From an uncultured Pelagibacteraceae bacterium (GTDB lineage: Bacteria > Pseudomonadota > Alphaproteobacteria > Pelagibacterales > Pelagibacteraceae), in NCBI GenBank assembly GCA_902543375.1, contig CACBYE010000007.1, positions 1 to 53,350 of the forward strand: a DNA stretch of 53,350 nt, in the 5' to 3' direction. Positions 51,829 to 53,350 of this stretch are shown piece after piece; within the stretch, counting starts at the first letter, position 1, and every line of letters starts with the position of its first letter. The notes below the pieces were generated by a model. It was not told where the DNA came from. It saw only the letters and a list, made by a program, of their open reading frames with translations, and searched no databases. The translations under genes and the position numbers were made by a program.

Positions 51829-52895
51829 TTAAATAATTCTTTAAGTCCTTTTTCTGATGCTTCACACAAACCTCTTTCGGTAATTAATCCCGTAACGTAT
51901 TTTGCTGGAGTCACATCAAAAGCTAAATTCATAGCTTTACTTTTTTTTGGATAAATTTGTATTTTCTTTATATCTCCTTTTTCATCTAAACCCTCAACAT
52001 GAGATAATTCATCTGAATTTCTCTCTTCAATCGGGATATCTTTATGATCTTTTATATTCCAGTCAATTGTTGAACTTGGTAGAGCAACATAAAAAGGAAT
52101 CTTATTGTCATGAGCTGCTAGTGCTTTAAGATAGGTTCCAACTTTATTACAAACATCTCCATTAGCTAAAGTTCTGTCTGTTCCAACAATACACATATCA
52201 ACTTCACCTCGTTGCATTAAAATACCACCTGTATTATCTGCAATAATTGTGTTTTTAATTCCTTCTTCATTTAATTCATAAGAGGTAAGATTTGCTCCTT
52301 GATTTCTTGGTCTAGTTTCATCTGCCCACACATGAACGGGTATTCCTTTTTTGTGTGCATGATAGATTGGAGAAGTTGCGGTCCCCCAATTTATTGTTGC
52401 AAGCCAACCTGCATTGCAATGAGTTAATATATTAACTGTATCTTTTTTTTTATTATAAATTTCTTCTATAATTTTTAGTCCAATTAATCCTATATTTTCA
52501 CAAAATTTTACATCTTCATCACAAATTTCTTTTGCTTCATTCAAGGCTATTTCTAAGATTTTATCGCTATTAACACCCGATAATTTATTCATCATTCTAT
52601 CAACAGCCCACTTTAAATTTATTGCTGTTGGTCTTGAACTAGTTAAATCTCCTGCAGATTTTTTTAAAAATGATTGGTCATTATTTTCAATTATGGCTAA
52701 AACCATTCCATAAGCTGCTGTAGCCCCTATTAAAGGTGCGCCTCTTACTTCCATTACCTTGATCGCATTTATTGAGTCCTTAACTGTTTTAAGGTCTTTG
52801 ATAATAAATTGATGTGGAAGTTTTGTTTGATCAATAATTTTTACAACATTATTTTCAAACCAAATAGTACGATATTCTTTTCCCTCGATTTTCAT
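51825..52895 (-). CDS. mtnA: S-methyl-5-thioribose-1-phosphate isomerase
   Basis: Isomerises methylthioribose 1-phosphate to methylthioribulose 1-phosphate in methylthioadenosine salvage. 356 residues; the catalytic Cys160 (THCNAGWLAT) and Asp240 (VGTDR) fall at the same numbers as in the B. subtilis enzyme, and RGAPLIGATAAYG (51-63) and ADETRPRNQGA are typical. Related eIF2B-like proteins lack this full set. It overlaps the aldolase start and the upstream ORF stop by four bases each (ATGA), placing all in one operon. Confidence 0.92.
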   Translation of the reverse strand: MKIEGKEYRTIWFENNVVKIIDQTKLPHQFIIKDLKTVKDSINAIKVMEVRGAPLIGATAAYGMVLAIIENNDQSFLKKSAGDLTSSRPTAINLKWAVDRMMNKLSGVNSDKILEIALNEAKEICDEDVKFCENIGLIGLKIIEEIYNKKKDTVNILTHCNAGWLATINWGTATSPIYHAHKKGIPVHVWADETRPRNQGANLTSYELNEEGIKNTIIADNTGGILMQRGEVDMCIVGTDRTLANGDVCNKVGTYLKALAAHDNKIPFYVALPSSTIDWNIKDHKDIPIEERNSDELSHVEGLDEKGDIKKIQIYPKKSKAMNLAFDVTPAKYVTGLITERGLCEASEKGLKELFK

Positions 52896-53347
52896 TTTAA
52901 TCTTGAAGCAATAAAATTAAGAATTTCAGGATTATAGTATTGAAAACATAATCCTTGGTTCATTTCATGACCCGGATTTTTTCGAGCTGAAATATTTTCT
53001 TGCCAATCATCTCCTTTTACAACACAAGATTTTCCTTTAATTTTATAGTCTTCAGAAATAACAATTCTTTTGACTCCTGGGACTTTTTCTAACCAGTCAG
53101 ATGTTAGTCCCTCCCATTTATCTTTGGGGTGAGTGAAAGCTAAAACAGGAACATTATCAGATTGTTTAATATTATTAATTTGTCTTGCTCGTAAATCAGC
53201 AGGCCCTGGGTATTTTTTGGCAAATTTTTCTAATGCCTTTTCAGGACCTACTTTTTTTACTTTATAGGTTTTAGAAAGCTTACCAAAACAAGCTTGCATA
53301 TATGAAATGCCTCCACCTACCTTTTCAGAGTGAGCTGATAACAACAT
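52892..53347 (-). CDS. Unrecognised protein coupled to mtnA; start may lie outside the window
   Basis: At least 151 residues from ATG 53347; the frame remains open to the window edge, so the true start may be upstream. No family is recognised. Visible features: GGGISYMQ near 12-19, a lysine-rich stretch, VPVLAFTHPKDKWEGLT and VKRIVISEDYKIKGKSCVVKGDDW, which look like alternating beta strands and helices of an alpha/beta fold, and FQYYNPEILNFIASRLK at the end. No signal peptide or membrane segment. Its stop overlaps the mtnA start as ATGA, so it is probably made together with mtnA, the aldolase and SpeDE. Confidence 0.7.
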   Translation of the reverse strand: MLLSAHSEKVGGGISYMQACFGKLSKTYKVKKVGPEKALEKFAKKYPGPADLRARQINNIKQSDNVPVLAFTHPKDKWEGLTSDWLEKVPGVKRIVISEDYKIKGKSCVVKGDDWQENISARKNPGHEMNQGLCFQYYNPEILNFIASRLK

Positions 53348-53350
53348 TAA

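Noticed and set aside
1..53350. CRISPR arrays, insertion sequences, prophage or toxin-antitoxin genes
   Set aside because: No regularly spaced repeats, no transposase or integrase motifs and no small gene pair of that kind were seen; homopolymer A/T runs are a composition effect.

Overview
This window looks like chromosome from a streamlined, AT-rich marine alphaproteobacterium, most probably a SAR11 (Pelagibacterales) member. The reasons are the low G+C (long A/T runs and lysine/asparagine-rich proteins throughout), near-absent intergenic space, the alphaproteobacterial order purC-purS-purQ-purL-bolA-grxD, many 1-11 nt gene overlaps, and a transport repertoire of TRAP and polar amino acid ABC importers. 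The lineage is inferred from style and gene content. No rRNA, transposase, integrase, phage gene or CRISPR array is present, and no gene-free stretch exceeds 300 bases. The largest gaps are 780-947 and 30879-31035.

Layout. 1-779: a cut-off short-chain dehydrogenase and tRNA-Leu(UAA), minus strand. 948-5103: two tiny membrane ORFs, then a glucosylglycerate cassette (phosphatase, GT81 synthase, GH13_18 phosphorylase) that would make and recover a nitrogen-free compatible solute. 5096-6247: a GGCT-like and a CinA-type protein. 6269-13499: sfsA, map and a compact purine operon (purB, C, S, Q, L) ending in bolA-grxD. 13496-23111: a minus-strand housekeeping run (methyltransferase, rpsD, trmJ, cimA, cysS, nadE, class II DAHP synthase, glmS, and a GlmU reduced to its acetyltransferase half). 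23183-27440: gph and the 2-methylcitrate genes prpD-prpB-prpC. 27460-30878: a DUF4149 protein and class I ribonucleotide reductase nrdAB. 31036-32801: a phosphohexomutase and a DUF2061 protein. 32803-37520: TauE/SafE, dusA and a TRAP transporter (dctM, dctQ, dctP), with a CoA-transferase diverging from dctP. 38759-44234: omega subunit, MFS carrier, hydroxyisobutyrate dehydrogenase-like, PNPOx-like, methyltransferase, cis-CaaD-like tautomerase, gamma carbonic anhydrase and thioredoxin-like genes. 44234-46676: envelope glycosyltransferases and DUF6165. 46686-50073: an M24 pita-bread protein and an amino acid ABC importer. 50133-53347: a four-gene minus-strand operon (unknown ORF, mtnA, class II aldolase, speD-speE fusion) joining spermidine synthesis to recycling of its by-product methylthioadenosine.

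Most interesting points: (1) the unknown 151-residue protein translationally coupled to mtnA, aldolase and a SpeD-SpeE fusion; (2) a tautomerase carrying all six catalytic residues of cis-3-chloroacrylate dehalogenase at the same positions; (3) the three-gene glucosylglycerate module; (4) a GlmU lacking its uridyltransferase half; (5) strong hairpins between binding-protein and permease genes in both transporters, and terminator U-tracts that run straight into a start codon in two places; (6) eight convergent gene pairs with almost no spacing, three of them sharing one TTAA for both stop codons.
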